From positions 1 through 51,170 of the forward strand of contig JAJEAC010000074.1 of assembly GCA_022824315.1 (NCBI GenBank): a stretch of 51,170 nt of DNA. The letters are read 5' to 3'. Below, in pieces: positions 26,768 through 34,748 of the stretch. How positions within the stretch are numbered: the stretch's first letter is position 1; each line of letters starts with the position of its first letter. The notes beneath the pieces were generated by a model. That model was not told the DNA's origin. It was given only the letters and a program-made list of their open reading frames with translations, and did no database searches. A program made the translations under genes and the position numbers. This DNA comes from Silicimonas sp. Its GTDB lineage: Bacteria; Pseudomonadota; Alphaproteobacteria; Rhodobacterales; Rhodobacteraceae.

Positions 26768-27937
26768 TCAGCAGTCGAGTTCATAGTGGCGAATGAACTC
26801 CGCGTCAGGCTCCACTCCAAGTCCAGGACGGTCGGGCACGGTCACATAGCCGTTTTCTGACTTGACCTGACCCTGGATGTTCAACGGCTCGGACAGCAAT
26901 TCGTCCCGAAACGCGTTGTGGGTCGTGTCGAATTCCAGCATCGGTTCACACGCATTCAGCCCGCCAGGCATGGCGGGCATGGCGGCAAGCAACTGCAAGT
27001 TCGTAGCCACAGCGATGGCCGAACCCCAGACATGATTGACGACCGGCGTAAAGTGGGCATGCGCGAGTGCCAGAACGCGCAGATATTCGCTAATTCCTCC
27101 CAATGCGCAGACCTCGGGCTGAGCAATGTCAAGCCCGCGATTCTCGAGGATCTGCCGCCAGCCCCATCGGTTGAACTCGGCCTCGCCACCCGAGATGTTG
27201 ACCTTGAGTCCTGTGCGCAGTTCCCGGTAGCCGTCGAGATCTTCGGGCGCGACCGGCTCTTCAAACCAATATGCGCCGAGTTCTTCCAGCGCGCGTCCCA
27301 CATGGAATGCGTCTGACGTGGTGTAGCAGTGGTTTGCGTCGACCATGAAGCGGCCCTTGCCGGCGACGGCCGCAGCGACTGCTTCGCACAGCTTCACGTC
27401 TGCCTTCGGACCCAGCCCGACCTTCATCTTGACGGAGCGGAATCCCATGCCGAGGATTCCGGCTGCTTCATCGCCAAACCGTGCAATGTGATCCTCCAAG
27501 CTCTCGTGCTTGAGCATCATGCCGTAGCCGTAGGCGGGAATGCGGGTTCGATGCGCGCCCCCGATCAGCTTGTGAAGCGGCAGTCCGGCAACCTTGCCAG
27601 CAATGTCCCAAAGCGCGATATCGACCCCGGAAAGCGCCTGAAGCGGCATGCCTTTCTGTCCATGATCGCGCAAGAGGTTATAGACCTTGTGCCATGTCAC
27701 GTCCCGGTCCATCGGGTCATCACCGATCACCATGGGCTGAATGACCTTCTCGACGATTCCCTTGTTTGCGAGCGCCACGTTGCCCGGGCCGAAACACTCG
27801 CCCCAGCCGGTGACGCCCTCGTCGGTTTCGACTTCGACCAAATTGGCGGTGCGACGCGCGTAGAATTGTTGGGAATAACCAAGTTCTTCTGGCAGCTCAT
27901 ATTGCAGAACGTGGCTGGTTACACGGGTGATTTTCAT
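26768..27937 (-). CDS. Enolase-superfamily enzyme of the mandelate racemase/muconate lactonizing group (probable sugar-acid dehydratase)
   Basis: TIM-barrel enzyme of 389 residues that should abstract the proton alpha to a carboxylate. The catalytic set of the mandelate racemase subgroup is visible: Lys-x-Lys in VKMKVGLGP near residue 165, metal ligands in VDANHCYT, WFEEPV and GGEAEFNR, and the His of NHVWGS near 296 with an Asp in LDIAQPE. Such enzymes often dehydrate aldonates or aldarates to 2-keto-3-deoxy acids. It is the last gene of the sugar operon and overlaps the small upstream frame by four bases, so it probably acts on the acid produced by the GMC dehydrogenase. The exact sugar acid cannot be named from sequence alone. 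Confidence 0.9.
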   Translation of the reverse strand: MKITRVTSHVLQYELPEELGYSQQFYARRTANLVEVETDEGVTGWGECFGPGNVALANKGIVEKVIQPMVIGDDPMDRDVTWHKVYNLLRDHGQKGMPLQALSGVDIALWDIAGKVAGLPLHKLIGGAHRTRIPAYGYGMMLKHESLEDHIARFGDEAAGILGMGFRSVKMKVGLGPKADVKLCEAVAAAVAGKGRFMVDANHCYTTSDAFHVGRALEELGAYWFEEPVAPEDLDGYRELRTGLKVNISGGEAEFNRWGWRQILENRGLDIAQPEVCALGGISEYLRVLALAHAHFTPVVNHVWGSAIAVATNLQLLAAMPAMPGGLNACEPMLEFDTTHNAFRDELLSEPLNIQGQVKSENGYVTVPDRPGLGVEPDAEFIRHYELDC

Positions 27938-28191
27938 GCACTCGCCCCTTCGCGCTGATTAGTGCAGGGCGCGGCGAACAGTCGTCTCGTGACCGCAAGG
28001 TCGGGATGTTCCGGCATTGCGGTCTCGGCGGGGAAGGATTCCTTGTCCGTCCGCCACGCACGGTCTGCATCCTCCATGAAGGCGACCTGGACGGTGTCGC
28101 AGGGTCTTTCCGTGCCCGAGTTCTTGGTCCCTAGATGTTCCGGACCGTCTGAGACCCCGCCAGTGAAATGCGTTCTGGTTGGGAAGTCCAT
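27934..28191 (-). CDS. Small unknown protein between the GMC dehydrogenase and the dehydratase
   Basis: An 85-residue soluble, charge-rich frame that I do not recognise. Support comes from context: its ATG follows the GMC stop by eight bases with a GAGGTG ribosome-binding site that overlaps that stop, and its own stop overlaps the dehydratase start by four bases. No signal peptide or membrane segment is seen. One cysteine lies near the C-terminus. It could be a small accessory or maturation factor for the dehydrogenase, or a remnant of a longer gene. Confidence 0.55.
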   Translation of the reverse strand: MDFPTRTHFTGGVSDGPEHLGTKNSGTERPCDTVQVAFMEDADRAWRTDKESFPAETAMPEHPDLAVTRRLFAAPCTNQREGASA

Positions 28192-28199
28192 GATTCACC

Positions 28200-29819
28200 T
28201 CAGTCGAAGAGATTTGCGATATTGGCCTTGATCCGGTCACCAATGTAGAGAGCCAGCGCCTGAATCGTCGCGGTCGGGTTGACCGCACCCGACGTCACGA
28301 AGATGGACCCATCGACGATGAAAAGGTTCTTCACGTCATGGGACCTTCCCCATCCATCGACGACCGAGCTTTCGGGATCGTTTCCCATCCGGCAGGTACC
28401 CATTTGATGCCATCCGGCGCGCCACCAGACCTTGTCGCTGTCATTTGGGAGAATCCTCCTAGCCCCTGCTGCCAGAAGTGCCTCTTTGGCGCGGTCCTCA
28501 CCGTGCTTGAGCATGGCGCGGGTGTTCTCGCTCAGGCGGTAGCTGATCCTAGGCGCGGGAATTCCATCGTCGTCCGTCAGCTCCGGATCAAGAGTGACAC
28601 AGTTGTGCTCTTCAGGAAGATCCTCCGTGACCACGGTCAGTCCGGCAAGATAGGGATAGACATTGTCCATGATCTCGCGGTGCGCGGTGCCCCAAGGGAT
28701 CGGATTGTCGATTCCAAATCCTCCGAGTGCATAGGTCATGGGCGTTGTGGAGCGGCCAGAATGCAAGCCATAGCCGCGGACAAATCCTCGCGAGGGATCG
28801 GACTCGTAGAATTCCTGACTAAGTATCGAGCATGCCATCGGCCCCTCGTGCCCCTTCATCAGCTCGTCGAAGACACCGGCAACGCCGGTCAACGGGTGAA
28901 ACATCAGGTTCTTTCCGACCAGTCCTGAGCGATTGGCGAGACCATCGGGAAAGAGACTTGAGGTTGAATGCAGCAGCATGCGCGGCGTTCCCACGCCATT
29001 GCAGGCCATGATCACCATTTCGGCCTTCTGCTCATGCACCCGTCCGTCGGACTCGTGGTAGAGTACGCCCTTTGCAAGGCCAGTGTTCCCGTCCACGAGA
29101 ATTTCCCGTACCCGCGCGTTGGTTCGCAATTCGACGCCAGCGTTCTCGAGCAACGGCCAGTAGGTGAAATTTGTTCCGCCCTTGGCCCCGGCGGCGCAAC
29201 CCAGATCACATGTGCCAGCATTGACGCAACGCTGCCGCCCGTCGTGATCCCGGCTGAGAATCGCGACATCCGACGGCCACCAATGCCAGCCGAGCCTGTT
29301 GAACCCCATGGCAAGTGTCTGTCCCAGCTTGCCTATTGGAATCGGCGGCAGCGGCGGCGTGTAGCCGGGGTACGCCGGATTGCCACCCAGACCCGACACG
29401 CCGATATTGGCGTCGTTCATGTCATAGAACGGGGCCAGGGTGTGATAGTCCAACGGCCAATCCTCGCCCACACCGTCCAGGGATCTTGTCCGAAAATCCG
29501 AGGGCTTCATCCGCGGCCAGTGGCCCAAGAAGTTGATCGTGGAACCGCCCACGCCATTCCAGTTCACCGGAGTGATGCAGCTGTCTTCCGAGTTAATGGG
29601 ATAATCCTGTTTCAAATTTCGCACATTCGGGTCGCAGGAAAATTCGGAATATCGCGCCAGTTCGTAATCATCACGTCGCGAAGGAAAGTCTCTGTCCGAC
29701 AGGTGATCACCCTGTTCCAGGCACAGGATTCGCATCCGCGTCTCCAGCAGCGACCAGGCGATTGCCGCACCCGAAGCGCCGGCGCCCACGATCAGCACGT
29801 CAACCGGGTCACTCGCCAT
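28200..29819 (-). CDS. GMC-family flavin dehydrogenase, large subunit of a gluconate-dehydrogenase-type enzyme
   Basis: FAD enzyme of 539 residues. The Rossmann motif VLIVGAGASGAAIAWSLL lies at residues 8-25, and GVGGSTINFLGHWPRMK near 102 is the GMC ADP-ribose/flavin contact. The C-terminal GMC domain is clear (GWHQMGTCRMG with the catalytic His near 475, then NLFIVDGSIFVTSGAVNPT). CNAGTCDLGCAAGAKGG is a cysteine-rich stretch seen in gluconate, sorbose and 2-keto-gluconate dehydrogenase large subunits. The partner small subunit ends one base upstream. No cytochrome c subunit is encoded nearby, so the electron acceptor is unclear. It probably oxidises the imported sugar or polyol to an acid or lactone. 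Confidence 0.92.
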   Translation of the reverse strand: MASDPVDVLIVGAGASGAAIAWSLLETRMRILCLEQGDHLSDRDFPSRRDDYELARYSEFSCDPNVRNLKQDYPINSEDSCITPVNWNGVGGSTINFLGHWPRMKPSDFRTRSLDGVGEDWPLDYHTLAPFYDMNDANIGVSGLGGNPAYPGYTPPLPPIPIGKLGQTLAMGFNRLGWHWWPSDVAILSRDHDGRQRCVNAGTCDLGCAAGAKGGTNFTYWPLLENAGVELRTNARVREILVDGNTGLAKGVLYHESDGRVHEQKAEMVIMACNGVGTPRMLLHSTSSLFPDGLANRSGLVGKNLMFHPLTGVAGVFDELMKGHEGPMACSILSQEFYESDPSRGFVRGYGLHSGRSTTPMTYALGGFGIDNPIPWGTAHREIMDNVYPYLAGLTVVTEDLPEEHNCVTLDPELTDDDGIPAPRISYRLSENTRAMLKHGEDRAKEALLAAGARRILPNDSDKVWWRAGWHQMGTCRMGNDPESSVVDGWGRSHDVKNLFIVDGSIFVTSGAVNPTATIQALALYIGDRIKANIANLFD

Positions 29820-29820
29820 C

Positions 29821-30279
29821 TCAATCACCCCCGGCAACGCCCGGATCACGGTAGAACGGCCCGCGGGCCCGGACAGGTTCGATGAGACTGTCCATGAATT
29901 CAGCGCTTTCCTGGGCAACTTCATAGCCCGAAGGATGTACCGGGTGCGCACCGACACCGACTTTGGCGCGCATGTCCGGGCGGCTGTAATATCCCTTGTA
30001 GGTTTCGGACAGAAGCTCTGCGAATTCTATCGGCATGGTTTGCTCGAGCTGGCGAATGGCGTCGGCGTCGATACCGTCCGCCAGTCCTGACGCCCGGGCC
30101 AGCAGCCGCCTTAGCGCAGCCTCGAAACCGGGCCTGCGTGCGGCCACGTGTGCCAGATAGTCGGCAACACCAATCTCGCCGGCACCTGGAATGTTCCGTT
30201 CGCGGCTGCCCGGAACCAGTTGGTCGAGGATCGAGGCAAGCAAGCGGCGCTCCTTTGGCGGCATGGAGAAGTCGACCAT
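29821..30279 (-). CDS. Gluconate 2-dehydrogenase subunit 3-type small subunit
   Basis: Protein of 152 residues that matches the small (gamma) subunit of membrane-bound gluconate-dehydrogenase complexes, with ILDQLVPGSRERNIPGAGEIGVADYL near residue 17 and YKGYYSRPDMRAKVGVGAHPVHPSGYE near 94. In known complexes this subunit carries a twin-arginine signal that exports the flavin subunit. Here no signal peptide or twin arginine is visible at the N-terminus (MVDFSMPPKERRLL), so the pair may act in the cytosol. It begins nine bases after the permease stop with an AGGAA ribosome-binding site and is followed directly by the large subunit. Confidence 0.85.
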   Translation of the reverse strand: MVDFSMPPKERRLLASILDQLVPGSRERNIPGAGEIGVADYLAHVAARRPGFEAALRRLLARASGLADGIDADAIRQLEQTMPIEFAELLSETYKGYYSRPDMRAKVGVGAHPVHPSGYEVAQESAEFMDSLIEPVRARGPFYRDPGVAGGD

Positions 30280-30288
30280 TTCGAATTC

Positions 30289-31512
30289 CTACTGACCCAC
30301 GCTGCCGTCTCTTCTCGACAATGCGTCGATGGCCACGGCCAGGATCAGGATCGCCCCTGAAACCATGAGCTTGTCAGCAGCACTTGCGCCGGTCAGATCT
30401 AGCCCGTTGCCGAGTGATCCGATCAAAAGTGCACCGAGGATTGCGTTCCATACCGAACCGCGCCCGCCAAAAAGCGAGGTCCCGCCAATGACGGCTGCAC
30501 CGATGGCTTCCAGCAGAAGCGAGCCGCCCGCAAAGGCCGTGTAAGACACCGATCCAAATCGAGATGCCCCAAAGATGCCGCCGATAGCCGCCATCAGTCC
30601 GACAATCCCAAATGCCGCCACGCGGATCCGATTGACATTGAAGCCAGCGCGACGCGCGCTTTCGGCGTTGCCGCCGACGGCGAAGAGCGAGCGCCCGAAT
30701 GGAGTGGACGTTGTGATCCAGCCCAGAAGCGAGGTGATGCCGACGAGCAGGACCAGCAAGAGTGGCAAGGAGCGATAGGCATTGAGCGTCACGATCACGG
30801 CAATCACGATTGTGCCAAAGGCCAGCACCTGTCCCCAGAGGGCAGGCGATGGGTCAACTTCCAGCCCCAGTGCGCGTCGCCGTGCCTGCCTTTGCAGACT
30901 CGCATAGGCAAAGAGCAAGATGCAGAGCATCCCGAGCGCCAGCCCCCAGGTATCCGGAATCAGCACGCGCGTGAAACCTCGGACGAACGGGTCGCCAACG
31001 TTCAGGTTTCCCGTCGGCAGGATCTTCTGCATCAAGCCCTGATAGCCTAGGAGACCGGCTAGGGTGACGACGAAGGAAGGAATGCCGACATAGGCGACAA
31101 GCACGCCCTGCGCTGCCCCCATCACGATGCCAATGGCCATCACGATCAAGCAAGCAAGCCATCCGGGTATGCCGGCCAGCACCAATACGCCCAATAGCGC
31201 TGCGCACACCCCCGCGGTTGCCGCTGCGGACAAGTCGATTTCGCCCAGCAGGAGCACGGTTGTAATTCCCACAGCCAACGTGGCGATCAACGCTGACTGC
31301 ATGAACAGGTTGTAGATGTTGCGCGGACTCAGAAAGATCGCACGGAAGCTGTCGGCCTCGCCTGACGCAAGGTCCCAGAGTGGAAGCGCCAGCCCGAACC
31401 AGGCCCAGATCGCCGCCAATGCCAGCAGCACGGGCGCGAATGATCCGATGCGAGTTTCGCGCATTATCCGAAAGCGGTCGAGCCCGGAAATCTTGCCGTC
31501 AGGCTGCATCAT
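30289..31512 (-). CDS. Sugar ABC transporter permease (XylH type)
   Basis: Inner-membrane permease of about 407 residues with around ten hydrophobic segments. The stretch NLFMQSALIATLAVGITTVLLLGEIDLSAA near residue 70 and GGTSLFGGRGSVWNAILGALLIG near the end are typical of ribose/xylose-type (BPD_transp_2) permeases. I prefer the start at 31512, which overlaps the ATPase gene by 14 bases, to an upstream ATG at 31527; an ATG at 31509 with GAGG upstream is also possible. It would form the channel as a homodimer. The family suggests a pentose or hexose, but the substrate is not fixed. Confidence 0.9.
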   Translation of the reverse strand: MMQPDGKISGLDRFRIMRETRIGSFAPVLLALAAIWAWFGLALPLWDLASGEADSFRAIFLSPRNIYNLFMQSALIATLAVGITTVLLLGEIDLSAAATAGVCAALLGVLVLAGIPGWLACLIVMAIGIVMGAAQGVLVAYVGIPSFVVTLAGLLGYQGLMQKILPTGNLNVGDPFVRGFTRVLIPDTWGLALGMLCILLFAYASLQRQARRRALGLEVDPSPALWGQVLAFGTIVIAVIVTLNAYRSLPLLLVLLVGITSLLGWITTSTPFGRSLFAVGGNAESARRAGFNVNRIRVAAFGIVGLMAAIGGIFGASRFGSVSYTAFAGGSLLLEAIGAAVIGGTSLFGGRGSVWNAILGALLIGSLGNGLDLTGASAADKLMVSGAILILAVAIDALSRRDGSVGQ

Positions 31513-32314
31513 TGGCCTCATTGGCACGACCGCGTGTCATCGCGACCACAATTTCGTCGGGAGTCGTCTCGGAACGCTGGTAGGTCGCGACATTGCCGCC
31601 GTGACGAAGAACGCAGATGCGGTCAGCGACATTGAAGATGTCACGCATATTGTGCGAAATGTAGACGACTGCGTGGTTCGTCTCGCGCAGACGCTTGACC
31701 ACTTCCAGCACCTGCCGGGTCTGCGCCACGCCAAGTGCAGCGGTGGGCTCGTCGAGCATTACGACGGTGCTGTCCGCACCGACCGCACGCGCTATTGCGA
31801 TTGCCTGACGTTGTCCGCCGGAAAGACCGCCGACCTTCGCCCGCACCGATTGCAATGTCCGAACCTCAAGCTTGTTGAAGGCCTCCTTTGCCTTGACCTC
31901 CATCTCGAGGTCATCCAGCGGACGCAGAATGCGCGGCAGAATGGTCCAGCCCGGTTTCACAGGTTCCGACCCGAGCGACAGGTTTGCGGCAACATCGAGA
32001 TTCTCGCACAGTGCAAGATCCTGGTAGACAATCTGAATGCCCAGATCGGCGGCATCGTTCGGGCTGGCAATGCTGACGTTCGTGCCATCGAGGAAAAATT
32101 GTCCATCGTCGGCAACATAGGCTCCCGCGAGCACCTTCATGAGCGTTGACTTTCCTGCTCCATTGTCGCCAACAAGCGCCATGACCTCGCCGCGAGCGAC
32201 CTCAAAGTCCACTCCACGCAAGGCATGAACGCCCCCGAATCGTTTCTGGATGCCACGCACGCTCAGATGTGCCGGTGGGGCAGACTGCCCCACCTTGTTG
32301 CTCTCGGGTCCCAT
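31499..32314 (-). CDS. Sugar ABC transporter ATP-binding protein (single-domain)
   Basis: ATPase subunit of 271 residues with one nucleotide-binding domain, as in FrcA-type fructose importers rather than the fused RbsA/XylG type. Walker A is GDNGAGKST near residue 50, the signature is LSGGQRQAIAIARAV near 165, and Walker B is VVMLDEPTAALG near 187, followed by the switch-histidine stretch VVYISHNM. It starts 12 bases after the binding-protein stop, so the importer genes are tightly linked. Confidence 0.92.
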   Translation of the reverse strand: MGPESNKVGQSAPPAHLSVRGIQKRFGGVHALRGVDFEVARGEVMALVGDNGAGKSTLMKVLAGAYVADDGQFFLDGTNVSIASPNDAADLGIQIVYQDLALCENLDVAANLSLGSEPVKPGWTILPRILRPLDDLEMEVKAKEAFNKLEVRTLQSVRAKVGGLSGGQRQAIAIARAVGADSTVVMLDEPTAALGVAQTRQVLEVVKRLRETNHAVVYISHNMRDIFNVADRICVLRHGGNVATYQRSETTPDEIVVAMTRGRANEANDAA

Positions 32315-32326
32315 CGAAGGCCCTGA

Positions 32327-33388
32327 TTACTTGCAGAAATCGGTTGCCGCGGCTGTGCCCTGGCAAACCATTTCCTTGGTGATCGAAGGATCGTTTTCGA
32401 TCACATAGGCGACGCCCTCCGCGCCCACGGCCGAATATGAACCGACGGGGACATAGGCCACTTCGGCGCCAACGCCATTGACCACGGTCTGCGGCGCAAG
32501 ATCCGAGAAATCTTCGCCGTTCACCAGGCGGACCGTTACTCTTGCTGCGGCATCGGCCATGTCGGCCAGCGGGCGCCAGCCACACTGCGTCTGCTTTCCT
32601 AGAAGCATCAGTTGCTGTGCCTGCACGGTACAGTCGAGACCCGAGACCGGAACGGTGCCAGCCATGCCCTGTTCTTCCATCGCGGCAATGGCTGCACCTG
32701 CGTTCCCGTCATTGGAAGACACCACGCCCTGGACGTTGTTGTTGAGTTGAGTCAGCGCCTGGTCCATGGAGCGGCGCGCAATTGCCGGATCCCAGCCTGG
32801 AGTCCAGTTTTCGTAACCCAAGATCCGCTTTCCGCTATCGAAGAGCGACTGAAGTGCACGAAGCTGTCCATTGTGAATTACCGCGGCATTGGGATCGGTG
32901 GGAGATCCCTTGAGAAGCACCAGAGTGTCGCCGTCCATTGTGTTCTCGATCACATGCATCGCCTGATCGTAGCCCATGCCCTCCAGATCGGCCTGAACCC
33001 AGAACGTAGTGTTGGCTGAGTTGATCATGCGGTCGTAGGCGATCGTCGGCACGCCTTCCTCGGCAGCAGTGTCGGCGATGATGGCCGAGCTTTCGCCGTC
33101 AATGGGGATCACCACAAGCACTTTCGCGCCTTGAGTCAAGGCTTGCTCCGCCTGACGTTGCTGCGTGGCGGTGTCGTTGTTTGCATTGAACACCTCAACT
33201 TTTATGTCAGGCGCGATCTCGGCCATGGTTGAAAGAAACGCAGCTGCGTCCTGCTGCTCCCAGCGCGGGTTCACATTCTCCGGCAGCAAGAGTGCCACCA
33301 TGTCCGCAGCCGTTGCGGCCCCTGCCGTGGCCAGCGCGGATGTCGCGATTGCTCCTGCCAAAAGGCCTTTCTTCAGTTTGGGAATCAT
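32327..33388 (-). CDS. Sugar ABC transporter periplasmic binding protein (XylF/RbsB type)
   Basis: Periplasmic binding protein of 353 residues in the Peripla_BP_4 family. The N-terminus is a signal peptide (MIPKLKKGLLAGAIATSALA, cleavage near ATAAD). The mature protein opens with MVALLLPENVNPRWEQQDAA, followed by LVVIPIDGESSAIIADTAAE and VQGVVSSNDGNAGAAIAAM, typical of xylose/ribose binders. There is no lipobox. The ATG at 33388 has GGAGG five bases upstream; another ATG directly before it (33391) is too close. It is the first importer gene after the FadR-type regulator, with a 180-base gap that holds a palindrome. Confidence 0.93.
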   Translation of the reverse strand: MIPKLKKGLLAGAIATSALATAGAATAADMVALLLPENVNPRWEQQDAAAFLSTMAEIAPDIKVEVFNANNDTATQQRQAEQALTQGAKVLVVIPIDGESSAIIADTAAEEGVPTIAYDRMINSANTTFWVQADLEGMGYDQAMHVIENTMDGDTLVLLKGSPTDPNAAVIHNGQLRALQSLFDSGKRILGYENWTPGWDPAIARRSMDQALTQLNNNVQGVVSSNDGNAGAAIAAMEEQGMAGTVPVSGLDCTVQAQQLMLLGKQTQCGWRPLADMADAAARVTVRLVNGEDFSDLAPQTVVNGVGAEVAYVPVGSYSAVGAEGVAYVIENDPSITKEMVCQGTAAATDFCK

Positions 33389-33511
33389 CATATCCTCCTC
33401 TTGGATGTTTCGGCGCTTTCGGCGCCGGTTTGTCTGGTGGCACTCTCCCATTCTCAGGGCGATCCGGCGGCTCGAGCCCAGTTACCAGCTTGTCTCAAGC
33501 CGCCGCCACTA

Positions 33512-33530
33512 GCCTGACCACCAATCAGGC
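33512..33530. promoter_or_regulatory. 19-bp palindrome between the regulator and the binding-protein gene
   Basis: GCCTGA-CCACCAA-TCAGGC is a perfect 6-7-6 inverted repeat lying 42 bases after the regulator stop and about 125 bases before the binding-protein start. It has no U-run, so I read it as a candidate operator for the FadR-type regulator rather than a terminator. Confidence 0.4.
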
Positions 33531-33571
33531 GCGTGTTTCGTTGTTGTGCGCTAAATTCGAGCCCGCAGCTG

Positions 33572-34324
33572 TCAATGTCCTCCCTTGTTGTCCTTGGCGG
33601 ACAATGCGCCAGCGAGGCGCGCGCGCGTGTCCTCCAAGTGCTCTTTCATCGCATCCGACGCCGCTTCGGCATCGTGATCTTCGATGGCATTGAGAACCTT
33701 TCGGTGCAGCGGCGCTGAACGCTTGTTGTCGCGCGGATCCGCGTTGGTCAGGCGGATCGAGCTGAGCAGCGAGGAAAAGATGACACCCTCCATCGCCATC
33801 AGCACTTCATTGTTCGCCGCCCGGAGAACTGCCCTGTGAAACTGTGCATCTGCCACCACGAAGTCCTGCACGGACAAGGCCCCTTCCATGTTCGCCTGTG
33901 CCTGGCGAATTGCGGCAATCTGAGCCTCTGTCGCAGATCGTGCGGCCCAAGCAGCCGCGTTTGGTTCGATCATCTGCCGAACATCCATGAGCTGGCGCAG
34001 AAAATCCGACCTTGGCTCAATTCCTTGGTGCCAAGCCAGCACGTCGTCGTCGAGCAGGTTCCAGCTTGCCCGCCGACGCACCCGGGTACCGTGGCCGCGC
34101 CGCACTTCCAGCATGCCCTTGCCAACCAGCAGCTTCACCGCTTCACGGATCACCGACTTGCTGACCCCGAACCGCTCGCAAAGCCTGTTCTCGTCGTCGA
34201 TCAGTTCGCCTTCGCGCAAGTGGCCTGCGACGATTCGACGACCGAGTTCACGGCAGACCTGGGTTGCCAGGCTGGGAACGATGCCGGCTGCATCTTTCAG
34301 GTCGTAATAGAGCAACTCACTCAT
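33572..34324 (-). CDS. FadR-subfamily GntR transcription factor, regulator of the sugar operon
   Basis: Transcription factor of 250 residues. The N-terminal winged helix contains LIDDENRLCERFGVSKSVIREAVKLLVGKG at about residues 41-70 with wing MLEVRRGHGTRV. The C-terminal all-helical FCD domain has the metal/ligand residues of the family (DVRQMIEPNAAAWAA, DAQFHRAVLRAANN, HRKVLNAIEDHD). FadR-type regulators near sugar-acid genes usually sense a pathway acid and derepress. It is the first gene of the unit, in the same direction as the importer, and has an inverted repeat just before its start. Confidence 0.9.
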   Translation of the reverse strand: MSELLYYDLKDAAGIVPSLATQVCRELGRRIVAGHLREGELIDDENRLCERFGVSKSVIREAVKLLVGKGMLEVRRGHGTRVRRRASWNLLDDDVLAWHQGIEPRSDFLRQLMDVRQMIEPNAAAWAARSATEAQIAAIRQAQANMEGALSVQDFVVADAQFHRAVLRAANNEVLMAMEGVIFSSLLSSIRLTNADPRDNKRSAPLHRKVLNAIEDHDAEAASDAMKEHLEDTRARLAGALSAKDNKGGH

Positions 34325-34335
34325 GGGTGCAGCTA

Positions 34336-34365
34336 AACATCAGATGGATGATAAGTCCAGATGTT
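34336..34365. promoter_or_regulatory. Nested inverted repeat just upstream of the FadR-type regulator
   Basis: AACATC (34336-34341) pairs with GATGTT (34360-34365), and TGGA (34345-34348) pairs with TCCA (34356-34359). It lies 12-41 bases before the regulator start, a position that suits autoregulation. The two half-sites are separated by a three-base asymmetry, so it may be an imperfect operator. Confidence 0.4.
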
Positions 34366-34748
34366 TTCACCAAGTGCCGCCTCGTGGCAAAGCAGCCGAC
34401 TTTGCCAGCGCTTCTGCCTCGCAACGGGAAAGCTCGGCGCGCGATCTCACGTCACGAATATCGCGGGCGTTAATCCCGCCAATCTAGGACGTCCCGGATC
34501 GAGAGCTTTTCGGTGTCCGGGATCCGTTCGAATCGTTCTCCGCCAACCGACCTGTTCGAGGTCGCACGCAAACAGGTCGACAGCAATGCCGACTATCACG
34601 ACACCTCCTTCACGATCATCGGGCTGCAGTTCATGAGAATTGCCTTCCGAGGCGCCGCGAGTCGGATTGGAGCCTCGGTCACGTGGTCGCACTTCCCAGC
34701 AGGAGAAGAAGACGCGTGCAAATTCCTCAGCTGAAGTCCGGAATCGGC
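34366..34748. other. Region between fadH and the regulator, no clear gene
   Basis: About 380 bases downstream of fadH on the minus strand. A 7-bp inverted repeat (34492-34498 with 34516-34522) lies here without a U-run. A near-consensus AAGGAGGT at 34603-34610 (minus strand) precedes a GTG at 34599 that opens a 50-codon frame to 34447; the peptide has no family resemblance, so I do not call it a gene. Confidence 0.35.

Noticed and set aside
34447..34599. 50-codon minus-strand frame behind a near-perfect AAGGAGGT
   Set aside because: The ribosome-binding site is striking, but the peptide has no family resemblance and lies in a gap between genes; kept only as a note.
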